DNA of 64,000 bases from Candidatus Sulfopaludibacter sp. SbA3 (GTDB taxonomy: Bacteria > Acidobacteriota > Terriglobia > Bryobacterales > Bryobacteraceae). A model generated the notes under the pieces. The model worked only from the letters and a program-made list of their open reading frames with translations. It did not search any database and had not been told where the DNA came from. Shown piece by piece: positions 1 to 8,632 of this stretch. Made by a program: the position numbers and the translations under genes. Where the stretch lies: NCBI GenBank assembly GCA_945890485.1, contig CAMDCN010000016.1, positions 62,001-126,000 of the forward strand, in the 5' to 3' direction. How positions within the stretch are numbered: the first letter of the stretch is position 1; every line of letters starts with the position of its first letter.

Positions 1-1094
1 AAGAGTCCGATGACGGGCTGGCCGAATTGCAGCGCTTTCAGTTCAGTCGCCGTCGTCACATAGCGATAGCCGAGCCCCTGGAGCTCGCCGATCAGGTTCC
101 GCCGGTCCGGGCGCCCTGCCGCGGTGAACGGGTCTGCGCCGCCGCCAAGGATCACATCGAACGCCGGAGCGCCGTTCAACATCGGGTTCTCCCGGTATTG
201 GCGCGCAATTTCCAGGCGCGTCTGCCGGAAGCCCGAATAGGCGCCCTGTACGGCCGGGGTTGCGTCCGTGATGGCCGCCGTCGAGACGATTCCCGTGCGG
301 TAGTTGTAGCGCCGTTTCAGATACTGCCACAGGTTCTCCACCCGCGGATTATCCAGAATAAACGGTTGCGTTGCCGCTGTCGTGATGCCGTTAAACCGCC
401 ACCGGCAATCCGTCCCGTCCTCAAACACATTCACTGCGTTCAAGAAGCTCTTGTTCCCCGAAGCCCACGATGTACCCGTATTCGCCGAGTCCGGCACAAT
501 CGAGTCCGTGCCATGCGTCATGGACATCCCGGAGATCGGCATCTTGTCCATCTCGAGCAGGTTGTCGAAGAAGCCCTCACGGAAAGAACTCTTCCCGTCG
601 GCGTCGACAATTGACCGCGAAACCAGCCGCGCCGCGTCCCGGTAGGCCGTGCCCATGGCATCGCCAATAAAGAGAACGATGTTCCGCCGCGACCGGCCCG
701 CCATGCTGAACGGCCGAACCGTAACCATCCGCTTGTCCGTCAGGTTAGCGCCGTCCGCCGTCAGTGAAAAGGAAACCTCCACTTCACCAGCGGTGTCGAG
801 CGACTGCAGATTTGCCCGGAGCACATAGTCGGACGATGCATCGCAATCCAACTCCGCTTTCACTGGGGCGGCAAACTTGGCCGTGATGTCCACGCCCCCC
901 GCCATCACCTTCAGGTTGCTGACGGAATTCGCATTCCGGACTTCGATAACCATGTCGACCAATTGGCCTTGCAGCAGCCGCAGCCGCTCCGGCAATACAA
1001 ATTTCGCTTGGGGCGTATTTCCTTGCGCCATCACGCCCACTTGCGCTAGGGTGATAATGAGAAGTAGTAATCGAATAGGGTTCTTGTAAGACAC
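1..1094 (-). CDS. Alkaline phosphatase family protein, 3' end outside window
   Basis: The frame is open from a GTG at 1094 to the left edge (about 364 residues), so the C-terminus is missing. The GTG has a good ribosome site (GGAG, about 5 bases upstream) and starts a signal peptide (basic Lys4/Arg8, then LLLLIITLA). Residues about 25-130 form a beta-rich, Ig-like N-terminal region. The alkaline phosphatase domain starts near 138 with a metal-binding FIGDAMG (Asp145). The nucleophile motif DSANTGTSWASG has Ser203 at the place of E. coli PhoA Ser102. The later zinc ligands (Asp327, His331, Asp369, His370 and His412 in PhoA numbering) fall outside the window and cannot be checked. It is probably a periplasmic phosphomonoesterase or phosphodiesterase for scavenging phosphate; the substrate is unknown. 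It reads in the same direction as the YceI gene behind it, with an 84-base gap. Confidence 0.88.
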   Translation of the reverse strand, partial: MSYKNPIRLLLLIITLAQVGVMAQGNTPQAKFVLPERLRLLQGQLVDMVIEVRNANSVSNLKVMAGGVDITAKFAAPVKAELDCDASSDYVLRANLQSLDTAGEVEVSFSLTADGANLTDKRMVTVRPFSMAGRSRRNIVLFIGDAMGTAYRDAARLVSRSIVDADGKSSFREGFFDNLLEMDKMPISGMSMTHGTDSIVPDSANTGTSWASGNKSFLNAVNVFEDGTDCRWRFNGITTAATQPFILDNPRVENLWQYLKRRYNYRTGIVSTAAITDATPAVQGAYSGFRQTRLEIARQYRENPMLNGAPAFDVILGGGADPFTAAGRPDRRNLIGELQGLGYRYVTTATELKALQFGQPVIGL

Positions 1095-1178
1095 GGGATC
1101 TCCAGGGGTGGCAAAAGTGCCACTCCCGAGCCTATGTCGCGGGTGTTACGCAGTAACAACGGAGCTATTTCAGAATGG

Positions 1179-1745
1179 TTACTTCCGTAACGCTTCCAAG
1201 TCGATTGTTACCGTCACCTCGTCGCCCACCACGATCGCACCCGTCTCCAGTACCCGGTTCCATGTCAGTCCAAATGCTTTCCGGCTGATTGTTGTTGTCG
1301 CCGAAACGCCGATCATCATCGCTCCGCTGGCATGTTTCACCTCCGGCGAAGGACCCTCCACTTCCATCACCACGGGTTGCGTTACCCCGTGCAGCGTCAA
1401 GTCGCCCGCCATCTTTAGCCCCGCGCCTTCTTTCCAGACTTTCGTGCTGCGAAATTTCATTTCCGGAAACTTGGCGACATCGAAGAACTCGTCCGATTTC
1501 AAGTCCGCGTCCCGCTTTGGCTCTCGCGTGTCAATGGTGCTGACGTCGATCGTCGCTTCCACCTTGCTCGCTTCCACCTTTGCCGGGTCATACAAGATCG
1601 TTCCCGCTACCTTCGAAAACTGCCCTCGGACGTTCGACACCATCATGTGCCGCACCGAGAACGAAGCCGAACTGTGCTTGGAATCAATGCTGTATTCCGC
1701 CGCCATCAGCGGCGCTGCCAGCGCAAGAGCCAAAACGAAACGCAT
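1179..1745 (-). CDS. YceI family periplasmic protein
   Basis: This 188-residue protein has an N-terminal signal peptide (MRFVLALALAAPLMAA, cleaved before EYSID). YceI hallmarks follow: an opening YSIDSKHSSASFSVRHMM strand pair, an I-D-V-S-T-I-D-T segment, DAKFPEM-like FDVAKFPEMKF, and the LTLHGVTQPVVMEV strand. The YceI fold is a lipocalin-like barrel that binds polyisoprenoid or other amphiphilic molecules; the ligand here is not known. Length is normal for the family. The gene lies 6 bases behind the SnoaL-like gene on the same strand, so it is probably transcribed with it and the MarR gene, which suggests that a MarR-controlled stress or lipid response includes this barrel. Confidence 0.92.
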   Translation of the reverse strand: MRFVLALALAAPLMAAEYSIDSKHSSASFSVRHMMVSNVRGQFSKVAGTILYDPAKVEASKVEATIDVSTIDTREPKRDADLKSDEFFDVAKFPEMKFRSTKVWKEGAGLKMAGDLTLHGVTQPVVMEVEGPSPEVKHASGAMMIGVSATTTISRKAFGLTWNRVLETGAIVVGDEVTVTIDLEALRK

Positions 1746-1751
1746 GGGCTG

Positions 1752-2105
1752 TTACCCCTTGTTGTAGAAGAAACGTTCGTGGACGATCTGTCCGTCCTTC
1801 CACTTTCTCACGGCCACCTGCTCGAGCGTAGTGCGGTAGCCGCCCTGGAAGGTGATGTCCATCTTCCACTGGCTGAAACTCATGTCACCGTTCACCGCCG
1901 AAGCCTCGACGCTTGCGCCATGGAACTCCTGCACACTCGCCAGAAACTTCTTCTCATTTTCCCGGTTGGCGTCCTTTCCCACCAGCGGCTCGGCCTTGTT
2001 CTCCTGCATCACCACGTCCTCGGCGTAGAACTTTTCAAACGCGCCGAGAATGTCGCCCGCCAAAACCTGGGCATTCAATTGAGCATCTAACTCTGCAATG
2101 TTCAT
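1752..2105 (-). CDS. SnoaL-like / NTF2-like protein
   Basis: This is a 117-residue protein of the SnoaL/NTF2-like cone fold. Typical features are an N-terminal helix holding FEKFYAEDVVMQ, a strand pair around FSQWKMDITFQGGYRTTLEQVAVRKW, and a closing KDGQIVHERFFYN strand. I start it at 2105 because that ATG overlaps the MarR stop codon (ATGA), the usual arrangement for coupled translation. A longer reading to 2285 would run through the MarR gene and is not credible. The family includes small hydrolases, isomerases and orphan binding proteins; function here cannot be assigned. Its coupling to MarR makes it a likely direct member of that regulon. Confidence 0.82.
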   Translation of the reverse strand: MNIAELDAQLNAQVLAGDILGAFEKFYAEDVVMQENKAEPLVGKDANRENEKKFLASVQEFHGASVEASAVNGDMSFSQWKMDITFQGGYRTTLEQVAVRKWKDGQIVHERFFYNKG

Positions 2106-2590
2106 GGGTATAACTCCGGATAACGGATTCGGTCGAGATACTCGACCAGGGTTTCTAACTCTTCGGGGCGCAAAGCCCCAAAGCTCCTCTGCGACGATTC
2201 GTTCACCGGGCCGTCCAGCGACGCCAACAGCGTCCGTCCCGGCTCGGTCAACGTACACAAAACCTGCCGCCGGTCTTCCTTGCACCGTACCCGGTGCACC
2301 AGACCCTTGGCCTCCAACTTGTCCAGCAACCGCGTTACCCCCGGCTGCCGCTCCACCATTCGCCCCGCAATCTCCAGCGTGGGCAATCCTTCAGCCCCGG
2401 CGCCTCGGAGTATCCGCAACACGTTGTACTGTTCCAGGCTCACGCCGTGCTCGGCCATCAAGGCCGACGACCGCCGCCGCAACTCGTCCACCGTCCGCAA
2501 CAACGCCAAATAGGCCTCTTGCGAACGGCTCTGAAACGGCTTCGTCTGTCGAAGCTCTTCCCGTAGCCTTTGGGTGGAATTGCGTTCCAT
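2102..2590 (-). CDS. MarR family transcriptional regulator
   Basis: This 162-residue winged-helix regulator has helices around SRSQEAYLALLRTVDELRRR. The DNA-recognition segment runs from LPTLEIAGRMVERQPGVTRLLDKLEAKGLVHR, and the wing DRRQVLCTLTEPGRTLL contains the DxRxxxxxLT pattern typical of MarR. It probably binds DNA as a dimer and is released by a phenolic or similar ligand, as is usual for MarR proteins. The gene opens an operon with the SnoaL-like and YceI genes. Nested palindromes lie over its promoter, so autorepression is likely. Only a few bases separate the predicted -10 element from the ATG, so the message may be leaderless. Confidence 0.93.
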   Translation of the reverse strand: MERNSTQRLREELRQTKPFQSRSQEAYLALLRTVDELRRRSSALMAEHGVSLEQYNVLRILRGAGAEGLPTLEIAGRMVERQPGVTRLLDKLEAKGLVHRVRCKEDRRQVLCTLTEPGRTLLASLDGPVNESSQRSFGALRPEELETLVEYLDRIRYPELYP

Positions 2591-2596
2591 GTGACT

Positions 2597-2625
2597 ACAG
2601 TACCAGTCAATGATTGACTAGTCAA
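2597..2625 (-). promoter_or_regulatory. MarR promoter with nested palindromic operator
   Basis: On the minus strand there is a -35 TTGACT (2625-2620), a 17-base spacer and a weak -10 TACTGT (2602-2597). Transcription would start about at the MarR ATG (2590). Two palindromes overlap it: TTGACTAGTCAA (2614-2625, perfect 12 bp) and AGTCAA-TGA-TTGACT (2605-2619). They share the TTGACT half-site, so two dimers could compete or bind side by side. The symmetry is seen directly; the MarR-binding role is inferred from position. Confidence 0.65.
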
Positions 2626-2673
2626 GTAAAAATAGCGCACGGCTCGCGCCTGTGGTAAAACCGGAACTCCCCC

Positions 2674-4272
2674 ATGTCCCGGTTCTCGCTCCCCGCCGCC
2701 CTCCTTCTCGCCCTTCTCTTTTTCGCCGCCAGCTTCACCTTTGTCCGCCAGGTTGGCATCCAGCAGGACGAAGTACTCTTCACCACCGCCGTCGTTCCGC
2801 CGTTCGAATACCACTACGCCATCGAACTCAACGGCCGCCCCTTCACCGCCATGATCATGCCGTATCTGGGCACTTTGAAAGGGCACCTATATGCCAAAAT
2901 CTTCGCCCTCTGGCCGGCCGACGTCTATGCCATTCGCATACCCATGATGGCCCTCAGCGCCCTCACGCTTCTGCTTTATTGGGCCATCTTCCGCCTGACC
3001 CTCGGCCACCTCGTCGCCGCTATCGTCGTCGCGCTTCTCGCCCTCGATCCGCTCTACATCCTCACCTCTACCCTCGATTGGGGGCCTGTGGTGCTGCAAC
3101 GCTTTCTTCTCGCCGCTGGCCTGTTGGCGTTGGTTTTCTATCACCGCAAACCCAGCCCTTGGCTGCTTGCTCTGGCCGGCTTTCTCTTCGGCCTGGGCGT
3201 CTGGGACAAGGCCACCTTTTTCTGGCTACTTGGCGCTTACTCCCTGGCCGGCTTCCTCATCTATCCGGCGGCCATCGTCGTTCCCTTCACGTTTCGCCGC
3301 CTCGGGCTCCTCCTGCTCGCCGGCACCCTCGGCGCCGCGCCCTTCGTCTACTACAATCTCCACCGTCCAGCGGAGACCCTCGCCTGGACCCCTCCCGCCG
3401 AGACGCTTCCCTACGCCCAGCGCGCCGTCATCATGAAACGTACTCTCGACGGCTCAGCCCTTTTCGACTACATCACCCGCCAGGACGCGCCGCCTTCGCC
3501 TCCCGCGTACACGAAGCTTGAATCCGCCGGCCTCCAGCTCAGCGCCCTAACCGGCCACTTCCACCACCATCTCCTCTTTCCCGCGCTCTTTGCCGCCCTC
3601 GCTGTAGCTCTCTATTTTCGCCGCACCGCCTACGCTCAAGCCACATTTTTCGCCGCAATTGCCCTTCTCTCCGGTTGGCTCGTGATGTTCGCCTTCGCCA
3701 TGGGGGCCCAGGGCTCCCATCATACGGTCCTGCTTTGGCCACTCCCCCACCTCATGGTGGCCTGCGCTATGGCCGAACTCGCCCGTCGCCGCCTCGCCAT
3801 CGCCGTCGGGCTTACCTCCGTGATCGCGGGCTCGGAAGCTTTCGTCACCGTTGAGTACTACGCCCAAGTTGTCCGCAATGGTCCGCAGGACTACTGGACC
3901 TCCGCCGCGGAACCCCTCCGTGCTTACCTCTCCGAGGCTGCCCCCAACGCCATTTATCCTCTCGAATGGGGCATCATTGGCCCGCTCCGCGCCCTCGGCC
4001 GTGGCAAGCTTCCAGTCGGGTTTACGCCAGAATGGCTCGACGCCGGCACAGAGTTCCAAGCCAAGGACCAGGCTGCTCTCAACCATCTTTTGACCGTCGT
4101 TAACCCCTATTTCGTCCGTTATGTCGATCGCACCGGCCGCTCGAACGCGCCAGTCGATCGTCTCATCGCCCGCTCCGCCGAACTCGGCTACCGCGAGCAG
4201 CCGATCGCTACGATCAACGACCGCCACGGCCGTCCCATGTTCTTCGTTACACAATTCCGCACCAGCCCGTAG
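2674..4272 (+). CDS. GT39/ArnT-type membrane glycosyltransferase
   Basis: This 532-residue integral membrane protein has about ten hydrophobic segments, beginning with one at residues 6-24. An acidic pair (Asp32-Glu33 in IQQDEV) sits right after the first membrane helix, where GT-C fold enzymes of the PMT/ArnT type keep their catalytic or metal-binding acid. The C-terminal 130 residues are soluble and probably periplasmic. Such enzymes move a sugar from a polyprenyl-phosphate donor to a lipid, glycan or protein; donor and acceptor cannot be told from sequence. The next gene (YfhO-type) starts 7 bases downstream, so the two are probably one transcription unit. No clear ribosome site precedes the ATG. 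Confidence 0.72.
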   Translation: MSRFSLPAALLLALLFFAASFTFVRQVGIQQDEVLFTTAVVPPFEYHYAIELNGRPFTAMIMPYLGTLKGHLYAKIFALWPADVYAIRIPMMALSALTLLLYWAIFRLTLGHLVAAIVVALLALDPLYILTSTLDWGPVVLQRFLLAAGLLALVFYHRKPSPWLLALAGFLFGLGVWDKATFFWLLGAYSLAGFLIYPAAIVVPFTFRRLGLLLLAGTLGAAPFVYYNLHRPAETLAWTPPAETLPYAQRAVIMKRTLDGSALFDYITRQDAPPSPPAYTKLESAGLQLSALTGHFHHHLLFPALFAALAVALYFRRTAYAQATFFAAIALLSGWLVMFAFAMGAQGSHHTVLLWPLPHLMVACAMAELARRRLAIAVGLTSVIAGSEAFVTVEYYAQVVRNGPQDYWTSAAEPLRAYLSEAAPNAIYPLEWGIIGPLRALGRGKLPVGFTPEWLDAGTEFQAKDQAALNHLLTVVNPYFVRYVDRTGRSNAPVDRLIARSAELGYREQPIATINDRHGRPMFFVTQFRTSP

Positions 4273-4278
4273 TCTCCG

Positions 4279-6399
4279 ATGCTCGCCCGCCTCGCCACCC
4301 CCGCCCTACTCGTCGCCCTCGTCATCCTCTTCCACTGGAAGCTGACGCTGACGTCTGAGTATGTCTGGTTCGACCACTCCGACATGGTCCATCTGGAGAT
4401 TCCGCGGATGCAGTTCCAGGCCCGTGAACTTCACAACGGCCGCTTCCCCTTATGGGATCCTTCACTCTGGGCCGGGCAACCGCTTATCGGCCAAACACAA
4501 CCCGGCCCGCTATTCCCGTTACAGCTCCTCTTCCTGCTGCTTCCTCTCGATCCCCAAGGCTACCTTCGCGCCGAAGTTCTCAACTGGTACTGGGTGACGC
4601 TTCATCTGGTAGCCGCGCTTGCTTGCTACGCTCTCTGCCGCGATTGGGGCCGCAGCCGGGTCGCCTCGCTCCTCGCCGCCCTCGGGTTCAGTTGCGGAGG
4701 CTTCCTCGCCTCGGTCGCCTGGTCCGATGTCGCCGCTGGCGGTATCTTCACTCCCCTCGTCGTCCTTTATGCCACCCGAGCCGTCCGGGGCCGCCGCCCT
4801 TGGGCCTCCGCCGCCCTTTCAGGCCTCTGCTTAGGCCTCGCCTGGCTTAGCGGCCACCACGAGGTCCCACTCCTCGTTTCGATGCTCATGATCGGCTTCT
4901 GGGCCGTCGCCGTCTGGCTCGGTCCCCGCCGTCTCCCCGTGGCCGTCGTCTCGATGCTCATCGCCGGTTGCATCGCGTCGGCCCAACTCCTCCCCACCTT
5001 AGAATTCGGCAGTCTTTCGAAGCGCTGGGTCGGTACGCCGGATCCAGTCGGTTGGTCCGACTACGTTCCCTACACCATCGTTACGATCTACTCCTTTCCG
5101 CCGCGCGGCATCCTGCAAACCTTGCTACCCAGCGCCGAACGCTTTGGTGACTGCGCCTCCTTCCTTGGCCTCGCCCTGGGCGCTCTCGGCCTGGCCGGCG
5201 CCGCCCGGGCCCACGCAGGCCGCCGCCGCTGGGTGCTTCTTGCCACCGGCGCAGCTCTGCTGTTTGCCCTCGGCGCCGCTACGCCGCTTCACGGGGTTCT
5301 CACGTCCCTCCTGCCCGGCCTCAACAAAGCCCGCCTGCCTGTCCGCGCGCTGCACGTTTTCACGCTCGGCCTCTGCCTCCTCGCCGCTTATGGCTACGAT
5401 GCTCTCCCGCGGCACGGCCTCCTCCTCCGCCGGGCTCTGCTGGCGATCGGCGGGATTCTCGCCGGCTGGGCCGTCCTGCACCCTGGCTTTGACGATCGTG
5501 TCCTCCTCTCCGGCCTGCTCGCTCTTGTCCTCGCCATCCCATTCCGGCCTCAAGTCCGCGGTGCAGTCTGGATCGGCGTCGTGATGGTCGAACTCTACGG
5601 TGTCCACACCGCTACGTACTCCTCCCGTTACCATCCCGATCAGTTCAAATTTGCCCGACGCTTCGAGGAGAACAAGGACATCGCCAATTTTCTCCGCCAA
5701 GCTGACCTCCAAGCCCCCGTCCGCATCAGTGTCCTCGAAGAAGATATCCCCCTCAATTTTGGTGATTACCATGGCGTCGACGCCATCGGCGGATATGCCG
5801 CCGGCGTGACCGAAAACCTCCTCCGTGCCGAGACCCACACCCTCCGATCGCAAGCCCTATTCTCGATTACTCACCACCTCGGCAAGCAGCCCAATCACCC
5901 TGGCCAAACGGCTCTCTTTGAGGGCGCTTCCGGGGTCAAGGTCTGGGCCAATCCGAATGTCCTACCCCGCGCCTGGGTCATCCATGAAGCCCTTGCCGTG
6001 CCCACGTTGGCGGCTCTCCGTACCGCCGTCCAGGATGGCCCCCTCGATCTCGCCCGCCAAACGGTCCTCCTTGGCGAGGCCCCGCCGCTCGAAACCTGCC
6101 CCGGCGAAAATTCCGTCCAGATCCGTAGCCGCGGTTCCAATCGCGTTCGCCTGCAGGCAACGCTGCCGTGCAGGGGGATGGTCGTCTTAGCCGACAGCTA
6201 CTATCCCGGCTGGCAAGTCACCGTTGACGGCCAACCTGCCCGCATTTGGGAGGCTTATGGCGTCCTTCGTGGAGTCGTCGTCCCCGCCGGTTCTCATGCC
6301 ATCGAATTCCACTTCCGCCCGGCCAGCGTCTACATCGGCCTTGGCTTGTTCGCCGCCGGGCTCCTGCTCACCTTGATCCTCGTCGCCCGCCGCCGTTGA
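4279..6399 (+). CDS. YfhO-type polytopic membrane protein
   Basis: This is a 706-residue protein with a dozen or so hydrophobic helices in the first two thirds. The periplasmic loop after helix 1 reads WFDHSDMVHLEIPRMQFQA, with a later FPLWDPSLWAGQPLIG, which is the pattern of the YfhO family (GT-C-like). The C-terminal third is soluble and ends with a beta domain (YYPGWQVTVDGQPARIWEAY) and a last membrane helix near 680-702. YfhO of Gram-positives takes part in glycosylating lipoteichoic acid; acidobacterial members probably glycosylate some envelope polymer, but that is inference. A second member of the family lies at the right end of the window. Confidence 0.82.
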   Translation: MLARLATPALLVALVILFHWKLTLTSEYVWFDHSDMVHLEIPRMQFQARELHNGRFPLWDPSLWAGQPLIGQTQPGPLFPLQLLFLLLPLDPQGYLRAEVLNWYWVTLHLVAALACYALCRDWGRSRVASLLAALGFSCGGFLASVAWSDVAAGGIFTPLVVLYATRAVRGRRPWASAALSGLCLGLAWLSGHHEVPLLVSMLMIGFWAVAVWLGPRRLPVAVVSMLIAGCIASAQLLPTLEFGSLSKRWVGTPDPVGWSDYVPYTIVTIYSFPPRGILQTLLPSAERFGDCASFLGLALGALGLAGAARAHAGRRRWVLLATGAALLFALGAATPLHGVLTSLLPGLNKARLPVRALHVFTLGLCLLAAYGYDALPRHGLLLRRALLAIGGILAGWAVLHPGFDDRVLLSGLLALVLAIPFRPQVRGAVWIGVVMVELYGVHTATYSSRYHPDQFKFARRFEENKDIANFLRQADLQAPVRISVLEEDIPLNFGDYHGVDAIGGYAAGVTENLLRAETHTLRSQALFSITHHLGKQPNHPGQTALFEGASGVKVWANPNVLPRAWVIHEALAVPTLAALRTAVQDGPLDLARQTVLLGEAPPLETCPGENSVQIRSRGSNRVRLQATLPCRGMVVLADSYYPGWQVTVDGQPARIWEAYGVLRGVVVPAGSHAIEFHFRPASVYIGLGLFAAGLLLTLILVARRR

Positions 6400-6422
6400 T
6401 TCAGCGTAAACTGGCAAGATAT

Positions 6423-7673
6423 ATGGTTCGCCGATCTTTCCTCGTCTCCGCCGCTGCCGCGGCCTCTCAATCCTGGGCCCAAGCGAACGACCGCCTTCGC
6501 GTCGCCATTGTCGGCGTCGGCTCCCGTGGCTCCGCCCACATTAAGGAACTGCTCCCGGTTGCGAATCTCGAAATCGCCGCCCTGGTCGAAGTTGATGGCG
6601 CGCGCGCCGAGGCAGCCTCCCAAACCATCTTCGCTAAAACCGGCAAGCGCCCCTTGATTCACACGGATATGCGCCGGGCTTTTGAGGACAAGAACATCGA
6701 CGCCGTCACCATCGCCACCACGAACCATTGGCACGCGCTGACCGCGATCTGGGCGATGCAAGCCGGCAAAGATGTGTATGTCGAAAAGCCGGTCTCCCAC
6801 AATATCTTCGAAGGCATCAAGTTAGTCGAAACCGCTCGCAAGTACAAGCGAATCGCCGCGGGCGGAACGCAGCGCCGCTGGTGGGGCCGCTATCGGAAGG
6901 CCGTCGAGTTACTGCACGCCGGCGTCATCGGCGATATCTACCAGGGGAACTTCTTCTTCCCCGGCAGCCGCGACTCGCTCGGCTTCAAACCCGTCACCCA
7001 GCCGCCGGCGAACCTGAACTGGGACCTTTGGGTTGGCCCCGCGCCCATGCAGGACTATCACGCCAACTTAGTTCCTTATAACTGGCACTGGTTCTGGGAT
7101 TTCGGCAACGGCGAACTTGGCAACAACGGCATTCATATGATCGATGTCCTTCGCTGGGGTATGAACAAGACTTACCCGGTGAAGGTCCGTTCCACCGGCG
7201 GGCGCTTTGGGTATAAGGACCAGGGCCAGACACCGAACACCCAGAACGTCACCTGGACCTACCCCGACGGCTCCGCCATTCTCGGCCAATTGCGCGGACT
7301 CTATACCACTGAGCCCATGGCTTGGGACTTCTTCGGCTCCAAGGGTCACTTGCACCTCAAGCAAAACGGCGAGTTTGTGATCACGCTCGGCCGCAATAAG
7401 CAGCCCGAACCCGCCGTCGAGTCCCCAGCCAACCTCGACCATTTTGCCAATTTTGCGGATGCCGTCCGCGCCCGGAATCCGAAACTGCTGCATGCCGAGA
7501 TCGAAGAAACCGCCATCTCCACGGCGCTTTGTCATCTCGGAAACATCTCGCACCGGCTCGACCGCGAGCTCAAATTCGATCCGGCCAAAATGCAATTCGT
7601 GAACGACCCGGCCGCCAACGCTATGTTGACCCGGAAGTACCGTGCCCCTTACGTCGTCCCAGACAAAGTATAG
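6423..7673 (+). CDS. Tat-exported Gfo/Idh/MocA family oxidoreductase
   Basis: I start this at ATG 6423 (416 residues): the product opens with MVRRSFLVSAAAAASQSWAQ, a short Tat-like export signal, followed at once by the NAD(P)-binding Rossmann motif VAIVGVGSRGSAH. Further family marks are TNHWHALTAIWAMQAGKDVYVEKPVSHN (the EKP motif holding the catalytic lysine) and NWHWFWDFGNGELGNNGIHMIDVLRWG (the histidine region of the C-terminal half). A longer frame back to 6246 overlaps the YfhO gene and lacks a signal peptide. Exported Gfo/Idh enzymes are common in Acidobacteria and Planctomycetes and probably oxidise sugars or polyols in the periplasm with a tightly bound cofactor. The substrate is unknown. 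Confidence 0.88.
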   Translation: MVRRSFLVSAAAAASQSWAQANDRLRVAIVGVGSRGSAHIKELLPVANLEIAALVEVDGARAEAASQTIFAKTGKRPLIHTDMRRAFEDKNIDAVTIATTNHWHALTAIWAMQAGKDVYVEKPVSHNIFEGIKLVETARKYKRIAAGGTQRRWWGRYRKAVELLHAGVIGDIYQGNFFFPGSRDSLGFKPVTQPPANLNWDLWVGPAPMQDYHANLVPYNWHWFWDFGNGELGNNGIHMIDVLRWGMNKTYPVKVRSTGGRFGYKDQGQTPNTQNVTWTYPDGSAILGQLRGLYTTEPMAWDFFGSKGHLHLKQNGEFVITLGRNKQPEPAVESPANLDHFANFADAVRARNPKLLHAEIEETAISTALCHLGNISHRLDRELKFDPAKMQFVNDPAANAMLTRKYRAPYVVPDKV

Positions 7674-8088
7674 TCCGGTGTTCGTCCGCTGGGGACGCCA
7701 CCTAAGCGCCGCCTTAGCCGTGGGCCTTCTGGTCCTGGGCTTGGTGCGGGGCGTCCCTCTCCTCCCATTTTGCTGGCAAGGCGAATCCGCCACTGCCAAG
7801 GTCGTTCGCCTCGACCGGCTCACGGCCACCACCTACGAAGTCACCCTCGCGTTCCCCCGTTCCGGCGACCCGACGCCCTTCCACGCCACCCGGCGACTCT
7901 TTGCCACGCGCTACGCCCGGCGACTCACCCAGGATGCCTCTGTTCAAATCCTCTTCCGCCCAGATCGTCCGGAATCCCTCATGATCCTAAGCTATCCTGG
8001 CTCCGACTGGCTTCCGCCCGCCATCCTTCTCACTTTCGGCTTGTTTTTCTCTTTGGTTTGGAGAAAAACGCCCGCAAGCCGTCGTTAA
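7642..8088 (+). CDS. DUF3592-like small membrane protein
   Basis: This 148-residue protein has one hydrophobic helix near the N-terminus (about 21-40), an extracytoplasmic beta-rich segment (TAKVVRLDRLTATTYEVTLAFP ... VQILFRPDRPESLMI) and a second helix near the C-terminus (PPAILLTFGLFFSLVW). This helix-beta-helix plan, with a conserved VxFxPxxP-like strand, is that of DUF3592 proteins of unknown role. The start is uncertain. GTG 7642 has a weak GGAAG site but overlaps the upstream gene by 32 bases. GTG 7678 would begin just after that gene. It converges with the broken gene at 8030-8614, overlapping it by 59 bases. Confidence 0.6.
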   Translation: MPLTSSQTKYSPVFVRWGRHLSAALAVGLLVLGLVRGVPLLPFCWQGESATAKVVRLDRLTATTYEVTLAFPRSGDPTPFHATRRLFATRYARRLTQDASVQILFRPDRPESLMILSYPGSDWLPPAILLTFGLFFSLVWRKTPASRR

Positions 8089-8614
8089 CCTCTGCCAATT
8101 CAAAACTCTCCGGGTCGAACCCTTCTCCGGCCCACTCCACCATGTCCTGATGCTCCTCATGTTCGGGGTCCTGGATCTTCTCGAGGAAATCCTCATAACC
8201 AAACGCACCGCCGACATCCTCCGGTGGGCACGCCCGTTTCCCCGCCACGCACACCGGAAGTTCCAGTGACGCAGTCGCCGGCAGAATCTTCTCCGCCGTC
8301 ACTCGGTGCTTCCAATCGTCGCCGAAATCGTAAACTTACGTTATCGACGACTTCTCGTTCGGCAACACCTGCGACACCGTCGCCTTCGATGCCTTCTGGG
8401 TCCCTGAATCGCCGAAAAAGTCGGCCTCCGGTTCGCCCCAGATCGCCCGGCCCACCTCGAACTGGTACAGATGGCTGTTTGTCCATCCCATCGCGATTTG
8501 AATCGCAACGTGGAGGTGGTCGAGCCGCATGGAGCCCGGAACGAGAATACGCCGCCAGACCGGCGGCGTAGTATCCCGAAGTGTGATCTTGAGCTGAAAG
8601 ACTTCGCTGACCAT
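8030..8614 (-). pseudogene. Plasmid pRiA4b ORF-3-like protein, interrupted by an in-frame stop
   Basis: Two same-frame pieces together make one normal-length (about 194 residues) member of the pRiA4b ORF-3 family. The N-part (92 residues) holds LKITLRDTTPPVWRRILVPG, LHVAIQIAMGWTNSHLYQF and VLPNEKSSI. It is followed by a TAA at 8336-8338. Reading simply continues in the same frame with VYDFGDDWKHRVTAEKILP, PVCVAGKRACPPEDVGG and DPESFELAEVN, which are the family's best conserved C-terminal motifs. There is no frameshift: a single base change, for example TAC or TAT to TAA, explains it. The gene may be freshly inactivated, the stop may be read through, or it may be a sequencing error. The function of the family is not established. 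Confidence 0.85.
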
Positions 8615-8632
8615 TGAGGCATTATGCCGTAG

